Shown: positions 51,588-63,026, counted from the first letter of the stretch. The stretch is DNA of 64,000 nucleotides from Pseudomonas wuhanensis (GCF_030687395.1 NZ_CP117430.1:2232001-2296000); one strand, 5' to 3'. The notes: generated by a model not told the origin, from the sequence alone. Program-made: numbers and translations.

Positions 51588-51767
51588 TCACTCTTGTTCG
51601 GCAGGCTTGACCAATCGCTTCTCCAGTTCGCGGCAAGCGTCCTGGATCATGTCTTCAGTGATCGGTACTTCGCGCCCATCCTTATCAATAATCGAGCAAC
51701 CCAGAGCTTGGCCTGGCTTGGTGCGGATCACTTCAATCTTGTCATCGCTGCTGTTTTGCAAGGACAT
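51588..51767 (-). CDS. Small conserved protein, PA1571-like
   Basis: The 59-residue product starts MSLQNSSDDKIEVIRTKPGQA and contains LGCSIIDKDGREVPITEDMIQDACREL, which I recognise as a small pseudomonad family named after PA1571. It is soluble and has no membrane segment; its function is unknown. GAGGAGA precedes the ATG at 51767, which makes it a better start than 51782. It ends at its own terminator and is divergent from the ABC exporter gene. Confidence 0.8.
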   Translation of the reverse strand: MSLQNSSDDKIEVIRTKPGQALGCSIIDKDGREVPITEDMIQDACRELEKRLVKPAEQE

Positions 51768-52034
51768 GGCCTGTCTCCTCATCAGGTTGTGTGCTTACTG
51801 TAAAACCGCCAGGTGACCGGGCTGTGACAACTCCCTGCGATCTTTCAGGTCGGCATCCTCAGTCCATCAGAAATACCCTGACGTTTCCACCCGGACTTTA
51901 GACCAATAATCTCTAGCCACTAGTATTGGCGGTCATAATTAACCTGACTCATTATGATTTACAGCGTTCAATCCCATTGACCGGTGTAGGCTTGGTCGAG
52001 TTAAAGCCATTGGTTGCGCCATCGGATGATCTTC

Positions 52035-53819
52035 ATGCTCTCTTCCCGTCACCGCCGCGCCATTCGTCTGGCCAGCCGTTTCCTCGCACCTTATCGCTGG
52101 CCGGCCTTCGGCGCTTTACTGGCGTTGATCGTCACTGCCGGCATCACTTTGTCCATGGGACAGGGGATTCGCCTGCTGGTGGATCAGGGCTTCATGACCC
52201 AGTCGCCGCATTTGCTCAACCGATCCATCGGCGTGTTCATGCTGCTGGTGATTGGTCTGGCGATTGGCACCTTTGCACGGTTTTACCTGGTGTCGTGGAT
52301 CGGCGAGCGCGTTGTCGCCGACATCCGTCGTCGGGTGTTCAACCATCTGGTCTACCTGCATCCGGGGTTCTATGAAGACAACCGCAGCTCTGAGATCCAA
52401 TCGCGGCTGACCGCCGACACCACGCTGCTGCAATCGGTAATCGGCTCTTCGCTGTCGCTGTTCCTGCGTAATGGGCTGATGGTGATCGGCGGGATTGTCC
52501 TGCTGTTTATCACCAACCCCAAACTCACCAGTATCGTGGTGGTCGCGTTGCCGCTGGTGGTCGCGCCGATCCTGATTTTTGGTCGTCGGGTGCGCACGCT
52601 GTCGCGTCTGAGCCAGGACCGGATTGCCGACATCGGCAGCTATGTCTCCGAAACCCTGAGTCAGATCAAAACCGTGCAGGCCTACAACCATCAGGTTCAG
52701 GACGAGCAGCGTTTTGCCACGACCGTGGAAGAGGCTTTCAACACTGCCCGCAAGCGCATCTTCCAGCGGGCCTGGTTGATTACCCTGGTGATCCTGCTGG
52801 TGTTGGGCGCGGTCGGGGTGATGCTCTGGGTCGGCGGCATGGATGTCATCGCCGGGCGGATTTCCGCGGGTGAGCTGGCAGCGTTTGTCTTTTACAGCCT
52901 GATCGTCGGCGGTGCCTTCGGCACGTTGAGTGAAGTGATCGGCGAACTGCAGCGTGCAGCAGGGGCGGCGGAACGGATTGCCGAGTTATTGCGTTCGGAA
53001 AACATCATCCAGCCACCGACCCAGGGTCTGGTGACTTTGCCCGAACGGGTGAAGGGCGACCTGGTGCTGCAAGATGTATGTTTTTCCTACCCGTCGCGTC
53101 CGCAAAGCCGTGCCGTCGATGGTCTGAATCTGACGATCAATGCCGGCGAAACCCTTGCATTGGTGGGGCCGTCCGGTGCCGGCAAGTCGACGGTGTATGA
53201 CCTGCTATTGCGCTTTTACGACCCCTCCGAAGGACGCATTCTGCTGGACGGCGTGCCGTTGACCCAACTCGATCCTCTGGACCTGCGTCGCTGCTTCGCC
53301 CTCGTTTCGCAAACCCCGACGCTGTTCTTCGGCAGCATCGAAGAGAATATTCGCTACGGTCACCCGACGGCGACTTTGGCTCAGGTCCAGGAAGCCGCGA
53401 AAATCGCCTATGCCCACGACTTCATCGAGCAAATGCCCAACGGCTACCAGACTCACCTCGGCGACGCTGGTCTCGGTTTGTCCGGCGGGCAACGCCAGCG
53501 CCTGGCCATCGCCCGGGCGCTGCTGGTGGATGCGCCGATCCTGTTGCTGGACGAAGCCACCAGCGCCCTCGACGCCCAGAGTGAACACCTGATCCAGCAA
53601 GCCCTGCCCAGCCTGATGAAAAATCGCACCACACTGGTCATCGCCCACCGACTGGCCACGGTGAAAAACGCCGACAGAATTGCAGTGATGGACCAAGGAA
53701 AACTGGTGGCAGTGGGGACGCATCAGGAGTTGATTGCGAGTAATGCACTGTACGCACGGCTGGCGGCGTTGCAGTTTAGTGATGGGCGCCATGCCTCAAC
53801 CGACCAAGTAACCGACTAA
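52035..53819 (+). CDS. ABC exporter, fused permease and ATPase (MsbA/ATM-like)
   Basis: The 594-residue half-transporter has an N-terminal membrane domain with about six helices (residues about 20-310) and a C-terminal ATPase: Walker A VGPSGAGKST, Q-loop LVSQTPTLF, signature LSGGQRQRL, Walker B ILLLDEATSALD and the H-loop VIAHRLATV. It would work as a dimer to export a lipid, peptide or drug; the substrate is unknown. I chose ATG 52035; ATG 52026 and TTG 52014 are possible. A strong terminator follows. Confidence 0.9.
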   Translation: MLSSRHRRAIRLASRFLAPYRWPAFGALLALIVTAGITLSMGQGIRLLVDQGFMTQSPHLLNRSIGVFMLLVIGLAIGTFARFYLVSWIGERVVADIRRRVFNHLVYLHPGFYEDNRSSEIQSRLTADTTLLQSVIGSSLSLFLRNGLMVIGGIVLLFITNPKLTSIVVVALPLVVAPILIFGRRVRTLSRLSQDRIADIGSYVSETLSQIKTVQAYNHQVQDEQRFATTVEEAFNTARKRIFQRAWLITLVILLVLGAVGVMLWVGGMDVIAGRISAGELAAFVFYSLIVGGAFGTLSEVIGELQRAAGAAERIAELLRSENIIQPPTQGLVTLPERVKGDLVLQDVCFSYPSRPQSRAVDGLNLTINAGETLALVGPSGAGKSTVYDLLLRFYDPSEGRILLDGVPLTQLDPLDLRRCFALVSQTPTLFFGSIEENIRYGHPTATLAQVQEAAKIAYAHDFIEQMPNGYQTHLGDAGLGLSGGQRQRLAIARALLVDAPILLLDEATSALDAQSEHLIQQALPSLMKNRTTLVIAHRLATVKNADRIAVMDQGKLVAVGTHQELIASNALYARLAALQFSDGRHASTDQVTD

Positions 53820-53842
53820 GTAACCGACCCAGTAGAGCACCA

Positions 53843-53879
53843 AAAAAAATGCCCGCATCAATCGATGCGGGCATTTTTG
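53843..53879. terminator. Bidirectional terminator between the ABC exporter gene and slt
   Basis: AAAAATGCCCGCAT and ATGCGGGCATTTTTG form a perfect hairpin around a 6-base loop, between convergent genes. Confidence 0.92.
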
Positions 53880-53898
53880 TCAGCGTTCCAAAGCAGGC

Positions 53899-55827
53899 TC
53901 ATTGATCGTCAAAATACCGTTCATGCCAATCCACCAACGGTTGTGGTGAGTTGAGCTTCTGGCCGTAGATCACCGAGTACGACAATACGTTCTGCACGTA
54001 CTGGCGGGTTTCGTCGAACGGGATGCTTTCCACCCACACATCGAAGCTCAGGTGATCGGCGCCACGCAGCCATTGACGTACGCGGCCGGGGCCGGCGTTG
54101 TAGGCGGCGGAGGCGAGGACGCGGTTGCCGTTGAACTGGCTGTGGACCTGGCTCAGGTAAGCGGCACCGAGCTGAATGTTCTTGTCCGGATCGAATACTT
54201 GCTGCGGCGAAGCGAGGGGAATGCTGAACTTACGCGCGGTTTCCTTGGCGGTGCCCGGCATCAGTTGCATCAAGCCGCTGGCACCGACGCCGGAGCGTGC
54301 ATCGGCCATGAAGGCGCTTTCCTGGCGGGTGATGGCGAATACCCAGCTCGAATGCAGGCCACGGACCTTGGCTTCACGGACCAGGGTTTCGCGGTGGGCC
54401 ATCGGGAAGCGGATGTCCAGGTCGTCCCAGTACTTCGCCTGACTGATGGTGCGGATCGCCGGGAAATACCATTTCAGGTCGTAAGCCAGTTTCGCCTGGG
54501 CGACCATTTCGTCACGGCTGAAGTGCCGGCTGACGTGGTACCACTCGCGACGACCGTCGACGATCTGCCCGCGCGCATGGAATTCCAGGGCGCGTCGTAT
54601 GCCGGGGGTGTTGCGTACCTTGTTGATCAGCGCCTGACTGAGCACCAGCGGTTTGTTGTTCAGCGAATAGGGGGATTGCGAGCGATCGGCCGCCAGGAAA
54701 CCGTAGAAGTCGCGCTCGCGAGCCAGGCCCTTGTAAAGCGTCTGTGCTTCCGGATTCTGTGGTTGCGCCAGCTCCAGGCTGCGAGCCTGCCAGTAACGCC
54801 AGCGGTTGGTGGTGGCCAGATCCTGAGGCAGGCGGCGGGTCAACTGATAGGCATCGTCCCAACGGGCCAGGCGCAATAGCAGGCGCAGACGCCATTCGGA
54901 AACGGTGTTGTCCCGCAGCTCCGGGTCGTATTTGGTCATTACGTCCAGCGCGCGGCTGTCGAAACGACGAGCGAGGGTCAGCCCGATTTCCCGGGCAATC
55001 GCGACTTTTTCGTCGCGGGAGAAGTGCATGCTGCTGGCGTAACCGTCGAGCAGGGCCATGGCCCTGTCCGGATCCTGACGGGCCAGGCGGCGCAGGCCGA
55101 GGCTGACGATGTCGGACATCGGTTCATCGGCCGGGGTAAAACGCGACGGTTGATTGAGCAGCTCGGGTTTCTGCGCCACGTCCACCAGCAAGCGACCCCG
55201 CGGGGCGAGTGTCGTCAGGCCATTGATCAGGCTGTTGGCCAGCGGATAGTTGCGTGCCTGGGCGGCGAGCTTGGTGCGCTCCCAGCGTTTCTGTTCAGTC
55301 AGTTGACCCTCGGCGGCCCACATTCCGAACACCGTATCGCATGCCTCGGGCTGGGTTTTGCCGCTCAGCCAGAGTTTGTCGGCGTTGGCATACCCTTCGG
55401 CCTTGCGGTTATGGCTGATCTGATACTGCGCGTTCAGGCAGTCCAGTTCGGTGAAATTGAGCTTGGGGTCATAATATTTGACGAAGGTCGCCCAATCGCC
55501 GCGTTCGGCCAGCCAGCGCAGCCAGCGCAACTTCATCCAGTTGGCTTGCGGCAGGTCACCGTGTTCGGCGAGGAATTTCTCGATTTCGGCATTGCTCGCG
55601 GTTTTCAGACGCGCGGTCAGTTCGTCATAAGCCAGATAGGGCTCCAGCGGATAATCGCTCAGGGCCTGGCTGTAACGGAAATAAGGGCCGGAATCGCCTT
55701 TGGCCAAGGCACGCTTGGCTTCATCGTAATACTGGCGTTGCGTGGACAGGTCCACCGCCTGGGCGGATTGAGCGGCAGCGGCTGTAAGAAGCAAACACGA
55801 AAAAAGATTGAAAAGGCGACTGCGCAT
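53899..55827 (-). CDS. slt: Soluble lytic murein transglycosylase Slt
   Basis: Slt cleaves peptidoglycan glycan strands in the periplasm, making 1,6-anhydro products. The 642-residue protein starts with a signal peptide (MRSRLFNLFSCLLLTAAAAQSAQA), then a long alpha-superhelical domain, a linker, and the C-terminal SLT catalytic domain with FAITRQESAF (catalytic Glu) and GASGLMQLMPGTAKETA. The start at 55827 gives a normal signal peptide; the longer frame to 55875 adds a second hydrophobic stretch. Confidence 0.95.
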   Translation of the reverse strand: MRSRLFNLFSCLLLTAAAAQSAQAVDLSTQRQYYDEAKRALAKGDSGPYFRYSQALSDYPLEPYLAYDELTARLKTASNAEIEKFLAEHGDLPQANWMKLRWLRWLAERGDWATFVKYYDPKLNFTELDCLNAQYQISHNRKAEGYANADKLWLSGKTQPEACDTVFGMWAAEGQLTEQKRWERTKLAAQARNYPLANSLINGLTTLAPRGRLLVDVAQKPELLNQPSRFTPADEPMSDIVSLGLRRLARQDPDRAMALLDGYASSMHFSRDEKVAIAREIGLTLARRFDSRALDVMTKYDPELRDNTVSEWRLRLLLRLARWDDAYQLTRRLPQDLATTNRWRYWQARSLELAQPQNPEAQTLYKGLARERDFYGFLAADRSQSPYSLNNKPLVLSQALINKVRNTPGIRRALEFHARGQIVDGRREWYHVSRHFSRDEMVAQAKLAYDLKWYFPAIRTISQAKYWDDLDIRFPMAHRETLVREAKVRGLHSSWVFAITRQESAFMADARSGVGASGLMQLMPGTAKETARKFSIPLASPQQVFDPDKNIQLGAAYLSQVHSQFNGNRVLASAAYNAGPGRVRQWLRGADHLSFDVWVESIPFDETRQYVQNVLSYSVIYGQKLNSPQPLVDWHERYFDDQ

Positions 55828-56040
55828 GAGACGTCCGGGCAAAGAAATCAGGACAAGTGCCAGCAAGAGCAGCACTGAATTATCTGTAGCTTAGCCTTTT
55901 GCCAGCAGCGGGTGAAAGCTTTGCCGAGCTGCCAGCACAAGTTCGCAACAATTGTTGTGCAGAGTGCTTCGACATTGAAATTGCCGGCCTTCTGAAGCCT
56001 CAACTCAGGTAGAATGCGCGCCCGGTTTTTGGAGAAGCTC

Positions 56041-57963
56041 ATGACCCTGCTCAAATTCAGCGATGTGTCCCTTGCTTTCGGCGCTATGCCGTTGTTGGAC
56101 AAGGTGTCCTGGCAGATCGCCCGTGGTGAGCGGGTGTGCATCATCGGCCGCAATGGCACTGGCAAGTCCAGCATGATGAAGCTCGTCAAGGGCGACCAGA
56201 AGCCTGATGACGGCTCTGTTTGGCGCGCACCTGGCCTAAAGATTGGCGAATTGCCGCAAGAATTGCCGGTCGCCGACGAGCGGACCGTGTTCGACGTGGT
56301 TGCCGAAGGCCTGGACGGTGTCGGCGAGCTGCTCGCGCAATATCACCACCTGAGCCAGAACATTGTCACCGACGCCGACCTGGACAAGCTGATGCATGTC
56401 CAGCACGACCTCGAAGCCCGCGACGGCTGGCGTTTGCAGCAACTGGTCGACAGCACCTTGAGCCGCTTACAACTGCCGGCCGACAAGACCCTTGCCGAAT
56501 TGTCCGGCGGCTGGCGTCGCCGCGTCCTGCTGGCCCAGGCCCTGGTTTCCGAACCGGATCTGCTGCTGCTCGACGAACCGACCAACCACCTGGACATCGG
56601 CGCCATTGCCTGGCTCGAAGAAGCGCTGAAGGATTTCCAGGGCGCCGTGCTGTTCATCACGCACGACCGTTCATTCCTGCAGAACCTCGCGACGCGCATT
56701 CTGGAGCTGGATCGCGGTGGCCTGATCGACTGGAACGGCGACTACGCCAGTTTCCTCGTGCACAAAGAGGCGACTCTGGCTGCTGAAGAAACCGCCAACG
56801 CGCTGTTCGACAAGAAACTGGCCCAGGAAGAAGTCTGGATCCGTCAGGGCATCAAGGCTCGCCGCACCCGTAACGAAGGTCGCGTCCGCGCCCTGAAAGC
56901 CCTGCGCGTTGAGCGTAGCGAGCGTCGTGAACGCACCGGCAAGGCCAACATTCAGCTGGATACCGCCGACAAGTCCGGCAAGCAGGTGATGGTCCTCGAG
57001 AACGTGAGTTTCGCTCACCCGGGCGGTCCGTTCCTGATCAAGGATTTCTCGATGGTCCTGCAGCGCGGCGACCGTATCGGTCTGCTCGGCGCCAACGGTA
57101 CCGGCAAGACCACGCTGCTGAAGCTGATGCTCAGCGGTCTGCAGCCGACCAGCGGCAAAGTGGAAGAGGGGACGCGCATCGACGTGGCCTATTTCGACCA
57201 GTTGCGCCATCAGCTGGACCTGGAAAAAACCGTGATCGACAACGTGGCCGAAGGTCGCGATTTCATCGATATCGATGGTCAGAGCCGCCATGTGCTGAGC
57301 TACCTCGGCGACTTCCTGTTCAGCCCGCAGCGTGCCCGCACCCCGGTCAAGGCGCTGTCCGGTGGTGAGCGTGCCCGTCTGTTGCTGGCCAAACTGTTCA
57401 GCAAACCGGCGAACCTGTTGGTCCTCGACGAACCGACCAACGACCTGGACGTGGAAACCCTCGAGCTGCTGGAAGAGGTCCTGCTGACCTTCAACGGCAC
57501 CGTGCTGATGGTCAGCCACGACCGGGCATTCCTCGACAACGTGGTCACCAGCACCCTGGTCTTCGAAGGCGAAGGCAAGGTTCGCGAATACGTCGGTGGT
57601 TATCAGGACTGGCTGCGTCAGGGCGGCTCGCCGCGCCTGCTGGGCGTGACCGAGAGCAAGTCCGGCAAGGCCGACCTGAACTCGGCTGTCGTGACGGCTG
57701 AACCTGCGCCGGTGGTTGCAGTGGAAACACCAGCGCCGGCGGCGAAAAAGAAGCTCAGCTACAAGTTGCAGCGTGAGCTGGAAATGTTGCCGAGTCAGAT
57801 CGAAGCCATGGAGCAGCAGATCGCAGTGGTTGAAGCGCAGATGGCGGATGCCGGGTTCTATCAGCGTCCTGCTGCCGAAACGGCTGCGGTGATCGCTCAG
57901 CTGGAGCAGTTGCAGGCTGAACTCGACGTGATGGTCGAGCGCTGGGCCGAGCTGGATGCCTGA
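56041..57963 (+). CDS. uup: ABC-F family ATPase Uup
   Basis: Uup is a cytoplasmic ABC-F protein that acts on ribosomes and has been linked to transposon excision. The 640-residue protein has two ATPase domains: GRNGTGKSS, LSGGWRRRV and DEPTNHLD, then GANGTGKTT, LSGGERARL and DEPTNDLD. A C-terminal coiled coil from about residue 560 binds DNA in homologues. It starts at 56041 (MTLLKFSDVSLAFG) and ends at a good terminator; it is divergent from slt. Confidence 0.95.
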   Translation: MTLLKFSDVSLAFGAMPLLDKVSWQIARGERVCIIGRNGTGKSSMMKLVKGDQKPDDGSVWRAPGLKIGELPQELPVADERTVFDVVAEGLDGVGELLAQYHHLSQNIVTDADLDKLMHVQHDLEARDGWRLQQLVDSTLSRLQLPADKTLAELSGGWRRRVLLAQALVSEPDLLLLDEPTNHLDIGAIAWLEEALKDFQGAVLFITHDRSFLQNLATRILELDRGGLIDWNGDYASFLVHKEATLAAEETANALFDKKLAQEEVWIRQGIKARRTRNEGRVRALKALRVERSERRERTGKANIQLDTADKSGKQVMVLENVSFAHPGGPFLIKDFSMVLQRGDRIGLLGANGTGKTTLLKLMLSGLQPTSGKVEEGTRIDVAYFDQLRHQLDLEKTVIDNVAEGRDFIDIDGQSRHVLSYLGDFLFSPQRARTPVKALSGGERARLLLAKLFSKPANLLVLDEPTNDLDVETLELLEEVLLTFNGTVLMVSHDRAFLDNVVTSTLVFEGEGKVREYVGGYQDWLRQGGSPRLLGVTESKSGKADLNSAVVTAEPAPVVAVETPAPAAKKKLSYKLQRELEMLPSQIEAMEQQIAVVEAQMADAGFYQRPAAETAAVIAQLEQLQAELDVMVERWAELDA

Positions 57964-57977
57964 TTGATCCGGCGATA

Positions 57978-58014
57978 AAAAAGCCCGGCGTTCAGTGATG
58001 AGCGCCGGGCTTTT
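57978..58014 (+). terminator. Terminator after uup
   Basis: AAAAGCCCGGCG, a 12-base loop and CGCCGGGCTTTT make an intrinsic terminator just after the uup stop. Confidence 0.9.
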
Positions 58015-58050
58015 CGTATGAAATGCGATCTACTGGCCGGCATGGATTCA

Positions 58051-58140
58051 CTGTGGGAGCGGGCTTGCTCGCGAAGAGGGACTTACATTCAACATTCATG
58101 CTGGCTGAATGTCCGCCTTCGCGAGCAAGCCCGCTCCCAC
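58051..58140. repeat. REP pair (REPIN), CTCGCGA subtype
   Basis: CTGTGGGAGCGGGCTTGCTC and GCGAAG face CTTCGCGAGCAAGCCCGCTC and CCACA. The GCTCGCGA variant is shared with the copy at 26101-26174. Confidence 0.9.
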
Positions 58141-58154
58141 ATTGTTCCGTGTTA

Positions 58155-58592
58155 TCAGCTTTTGATCAGGCGCACCGCCAGCACGTCGCAAGGCGCGCCG
58201 TGCAGCACGTCATTGGCGGTGGAGCCGAGCAACAGCGCCAGGCCATGTCGACCATGACTGCCCACCACGATCAGGTCGCACGTTTGCTCCTTGGCGAGGT
58301 GATGAATCTCCTGGCGCGGCTGGCCGTAGGTCAAGTGGCTGTATTCCTTGGAGAGTTCCGGGTATTTCACGATCAATCGCTCAAGGCGCTCTTTGGCCTG
58401 ATCGAACTGTTGCTGTTGCAACTGGGAAAGATCCATCGGTACGTCGCCACCAAAGGCCATCGCCATCGGTTCGACGATATGCACCAGGGACAGCTTCGCG
58501 CCATTGCTCACCGAGAGTTCGCGGGCGCGGTGGATGACAGGATCGCACTCTTCGGTTAGATCTACAGCGACCAGAATATGGTGGTAGGGCAT
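58155..58592 (-). CDS. Universal stress protein (UspA family)
   Basis: The 145-residue protein is a typical UspA fold: MPYHHILVAVDLTEECDPV, the ATP-binding VVGSHGRHGLALLLGSTANDV (G-2x-G-9x-G-S/T) and the end CDVLAVRLIK. The start at 58592 has AGGAGGT about nine bases upstream; the longer frame is not supported. In pseudomonads several such proteins respond to low oxygen through Anr, but no Anr box is visible here. Confidence 0.93.
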   Translation of the reverse strand: MPYHHILVAVDLTEECDPVIHRARELSVSNGAKLSLVHIVEPMAMAFGGDVPMDLSQLQQQQFDQAKERLERLIVKYPELSKEYSHLTYGQPRQEIHHLAKEQTCDLIVVGSHGRHGLALLLGSTANDVLHGAPCDVLAVRLIKS

Positions 58593-58696
58593 GAGGTGCA
58601 CCTCCTGAGGATTGCAATATTGGTAAGTATGGCTGGTTTCAAGCGCATTGGTTTCAAAGTGACTCAATGGGCTCATCAAGAATCGGGAGTACACAT

Positions 58697-59134
58697 ATGA
58701 CGGTCTGGATAGTGGTGTCAATCCTGCTGGTGGTCTTGAGTCCGCTGGCCTGGTTGCGACCCTCTCGTGCTCAGAGCGGGCGCATAGCCCTGCGCATGGA
58801 GGCACGGCGCATTGGCCTGGCCATGCAGCTGGCGCCTCAGGAATGGCCGCATTGGCTGAGCCAGGAGCCACCGAGCCCTTGCGCCCAGTACCATCGGCCG
58901 CGCCGTGGCACGCGACCGGCGTGCTGGAGTTATTGGCAGAAGGCGCCAGGCGTGTGGGTCAATCAGTGGCAGGAGGTCTGTGAGGATGGGATGCTGCTGA
59001 ATCATTTCGAAAAATTGCCTGCCAACGTCTACAAGGTCGAAGCAGACAAGCAAATGATTGCCCTGTATTGGGGCGAGAAGGGCGAGGCCGAGGTTCTGCA
59101 ACAGATCGATGCCACGCTCAAAGCACTCGCCTGA
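58697..59134 (+). CDS. Conserved membrane-anchored protein of unknown function
   Basis: The 145-residue protein has one N-terminal membrane helix (MTVWIVVSILLVVLSPLAWL), followed by an RPSRAQSGR stretch and a cytoplasmic domain with several Trp, for example ACWSYWQKAPGVWVNQWQEV. No enzyme motif is seen. GGGAG precedes the ATG. It is divergent from the universal stress gene and lies upstream of the fadB leader. Confidence 0.72.
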   Translation: MTVWIVVSILLVVLSPLAWLRPSRAQSGRIALRMEARRIGLAMQLAPQEWPHWLSQEPPSPCAQYHRPRRGTRPACWSYWQKAPGVWVNQWQEVCEDGMLLNHFEKLPANVYKVEADKQMIALYWGEKGEAEVLQQIDATLKALA

Positions 59135-59654
59135 ACCCCTGATCGGCAACTGCTACAGAAGGTAATAAAAAGCCCGACATCATCATCGGGCTGAGGTTGG
59201 CCAGGCAGGCCGGTAATTCTATGTGGCATTGATCTTACGCTGGGCATTCGTCAAAAGCGTTCAAATTTTTTCTTCAGGGTCCCGCCAGCGTAGCTTGTTA
59301 AACACAGGCTGCCGCTAATTAGGGCGATTTTTCTAACTATTGATTCTATGAATGACCTCACATGCATCAGCGTGTTGCAGGGCTTCGTGGTACGGAAGTG
59401 ACCGGAAAGTCGCGTTTCAACCAGTATTTTGGGCGATTGACAATTGCCGGAAATTCCGTGAAGGTGACATACCCAAATCAAACGGGCGTATGAATTGAGC
59501 GTTTGTATTACAGAGCGCTCCTACAGAATCCCGACTATCGCGTTGGCGGGTGTGCCGGGTGAATTGGCGTAGCATCGACGATAAGCGTCCTTGCCGAGCC
59601 AGTCGCCTGCGTCCGACGTGTACTGTTCAGCTTCCATATCGTGGAGATCAGTTG
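59135..59654. other. Leader and promoter region of fadBA
   Basis: No gene is convincing in these 520 bases. GAAAG-TCGC-GTTTC at 59405-59418 is one base from a PsrA-type (GAAAC-N4-GTTTC) fatty-acid operator, and CAAACG (59479) is mirrored by CGTTTG (59500). A hairpin at 59171-59192 has a T-run on the minus strand. Confidence 0.6.
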
Positions 59655-61802
59655 ATGATTTACGAAGGTAAAGCCATCACGGTTAAGGCTCTTGAAAGTG
59701 GCATCGTCGAATTGAAATTCGACCTCAAGGGTGAGTCCGTCAACAAGTTCAACCGTCTTACCCTGAACGAACTGCGTCAGGCTGTAGACACCATCAAGGC
59801 AGATGCTTCGATCAAGGGTGTGATCGTCAGCAGTGGCAAGGACGTATTCATCGTCGGCGCCGACATCACCGAATTCGTCGACAACTTCAAGCTGCCGGAT
59901 GCAGAGCTTGTTGCTGGCAACCTCGAAGCCAACAAGATTTTCAGCGATTTCGAAGACCTCAACGTCCCGACTGTCGCCGCGATCAATGGCATCGCGCTGG
60001 GTGGCGGTCTGGAAATGTGCCTGGCGGCAGATTTCCGCGTCATGGCCAGCACCGCTAAAATCGGTCTGCCGGAAGTCAAGCTGGGCATCTACCCGGGCTT
60101 CGGCGGTACTGTGCGTTTGCCGCGCATCATCGGTGCCGACAACGCCATCGAGTGGATTGCTGCCGGTAAGGAAAACCGCGCTGAAGACGCACTGAAAGTC
60201 GGTGCGGTCGATGCCGTGGTCGATTCGCAGAAGCTGCACGAAGCGGCGCTGAATCTGATCAAGGGCGCCATCTCCGGTGAGTTTGACTACAAGGCCAAGC
60301 GTCAGCCGAAGCTCGAAAAACTCAAGCTCAACGCCATCGAACAAATGATGTCGTTTGAAACCGCCAAAGGTTTCGTGGCCGGCCAGGCGGGACCGAACTA
60401 CCCGGCGCCGGTCGAAGCGATCAAGACCATCCAGAAAGCCGCGAACTTCGGTCGCGACAAAGCACTGGAAGTCGAAGCAGCCGGTTTCGTCAAATTGGCC
60501 AAGACCTCTGCCGCGCAGAGCTTGATCGGTCTGTTCCTGAACGATCAGGAACTGAAGAAAAAGGCCAAGGCCTACGACGAAATCGCCAAGGACGTGAAGC
60601 AGGCTGCCGTATTGGGCGCCGGCATCATGGGTGGCGGTATCGCTTATCAGTCGGCCTCCAAAGGTACGCCGATCCTGATGAAGGACATCAACGAGCACGG
60701 CATCGAGCAGGGTCTGGCCGAAGCCGCCAAATTGCTGGTTGGCCGCGTTGAAAAAGGTCGCATGACCCCGGCGAAGATGGCCGAAGTGCTCAACGGCATT
60801 CGTCCGACCCTCTCCTACGGTGATTTCGGTCATGTCGACCTGGTCGTCGAAGCCGTGGTCGAGAACCCGAAGGTCAAGCAAGCCGTTCTGGCCGAAGTTG
60901 AAGGCAAGGTCAAAGAGGACACCATCCTCGCGTCCAACACCTCGACCATTTCCATCACCTTGCTGGCCAAAGCCCTCAAGCGTCCGGAAAACTTTGTCGG
61001 CATGCACTTCTTCAACCCGGTGCACATGATGCCGCTGGTTGAAGTGATCCGTGGCGAGAAGTCCAGCGAAGTGGCCGTTGCCACCACCGTTGCCTACGCC
61101 AAGAAAATGGGCAAGAACCCGATCGTCGTCAACGACTGCCCGGGCTTCCTGGTCAACCGCGTGTTGTTCCCGTACTTCGGCGGTTTCGCCAAACTGGTCA
61201 GCGCCGGCGTGGACTTCGTCCGCATCGACAAGGTCATGGAAAAATTCGGCTGGCCGATGGGCCCGGCGTACCTGATGGACGTGGTCGGTATCGACACCGG
61301 TCACCACGGTCGTGACGTCATGGCTGAAGGCTTCCCGGATCGCATGAAGGACGATCGCCGTTCGGCCGTCGACGTGCTCTACGAAGCCAAGCGCCTGGGC
61401 CAGAAGAATGGCAAGGGCTTCTACGCCTACGAGACCGACAAGCGCGGCAAGCAGAAGAAAGTCGCCGATCCTTCGGTGCTGGAAGTGCTCAAGCCGATCG
61501 TTTTCCAACAGCTCGAAGTCACTGACGAAGACATCATCAACTGGATGATGATCCCGTTGTGCCTGGAAACCGTGCGTTGCCTGGAAGACGGCATCGTCGA
61601 AACCGCCGCCGAAGCAGATATGGGCCTGGTCTACGGTATTGGTTTCCCTCCATTCCGTGGCGGTGCGCTGCGCTACATCGATTCGATCGGTGTTGCAGAG
61701 TTCGTTGCCCTGGCTGACCAGTACGCTGATTTGGGCGCGCTGTACCACCCGACCGCGAAGCTGCGTGAAATGGCCAAAAACGGCCAGAGCTTCTTTGGTT
61801 AA
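59655..61802 (+). CDS. fadB: Fatty acid oxidation complex subunit alpha FadB
   Basis: FadB carries enoyl-CoA hydratase and 3-hydroxyacyl-CoA dehydrogenase steps of beta-oxidation. The 715-residue protein starts [16 protein letters not shown]. The hydratase domain (1-190) has [17 protein letters not shown] and [19 protein letters not shown] with both catalytic Glu. The dehydrogenase domain has the NAD motif [18 protein letters not shown] (about 313-330) and [18 protein letters not shown] with the catalytic His. It is followed after 30 bases by fadA. The longer frame from 59550 enters the leader and is unlikely. Confidence 0.97.
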   Translation: MIYEGKAITVKALESGIVELKFDLKGESVNKFNRLTLNELRQAVDTIKADASIKGVIVSSGKDVFIVGADITEFVDNFKLPDAELVAGNLEANKIFSDFEDLNVPTVAAINGIALGGGLEMCLAADFRVMASTAKIGLPEVKLGIYPGFGGTVRLPRIIGADNAIEWIAAGKENRAEDALKVGAVDAVVDSQKLHEAALNLIKGAISGEFDYKAKRQPKLEKLKLNAIEQMMSFETAKGFVAGQAGPNYPAPVEAIKTIQKAANFGRDKALEVEAAGFVKLAKTSAAQSLIGLFLNDQELKKKAKAYDEIAKDVKQAAVLGAGIMGGGIAYQSASKGTPILMKDINEHGIEQGLAEAAKLLVGRVEKGRMTPAKMAEVLNGIRPTLSYGDFGHVDLVVEAVVENPKVKQAVLAEVEGKVKEDTILASNTSTISITLLAKALKRPENFVGMHFFNPVHMMPLVEVIRGEKSSEVAVATTVAYAKKMGKNPIVVNDCPGFLVNRVLFPYFGGFAKLVSAGVDFVRIDKVMEKFGWPMGPAYLMDVVGIDTGHHGRDVMAEGFPDRMKDDRRSAVDVLYEAKRLGQKNGKGFYAYETDKRGKQKKVADPSVLEVLKPIVFQQLEVTDEDIINWMMIPLCLETVRCLEDGIVETAAEADMGLVYGIGFPPFRGGALRYIDSIGVAEFVALADQYADLGALYHPTAKLREMAKNGQSFFG

Positions 61803-61826
61803 GCGCCCACACTAGAGCGAGAGTGA

Positions 61827-63008
<1,182 letters not shown>

Positions 63009-63026
63009 GCGTTTCGCTGATGGAAG

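Noticed and set aside
59251..59481. Open frame of 76 codons on the minus strand in the fadB leader
   Set aside because: It has no ribosome site or family resemblance, and its odd composition fits noncoding DNA; kept only as part of the leader region.
59535..61748. Long open frame (737 codons) antisense to fadB
   Set aside because: It is a shadow of the fadB gene: strongly GC-driven, with no motif and no signal for initiation.
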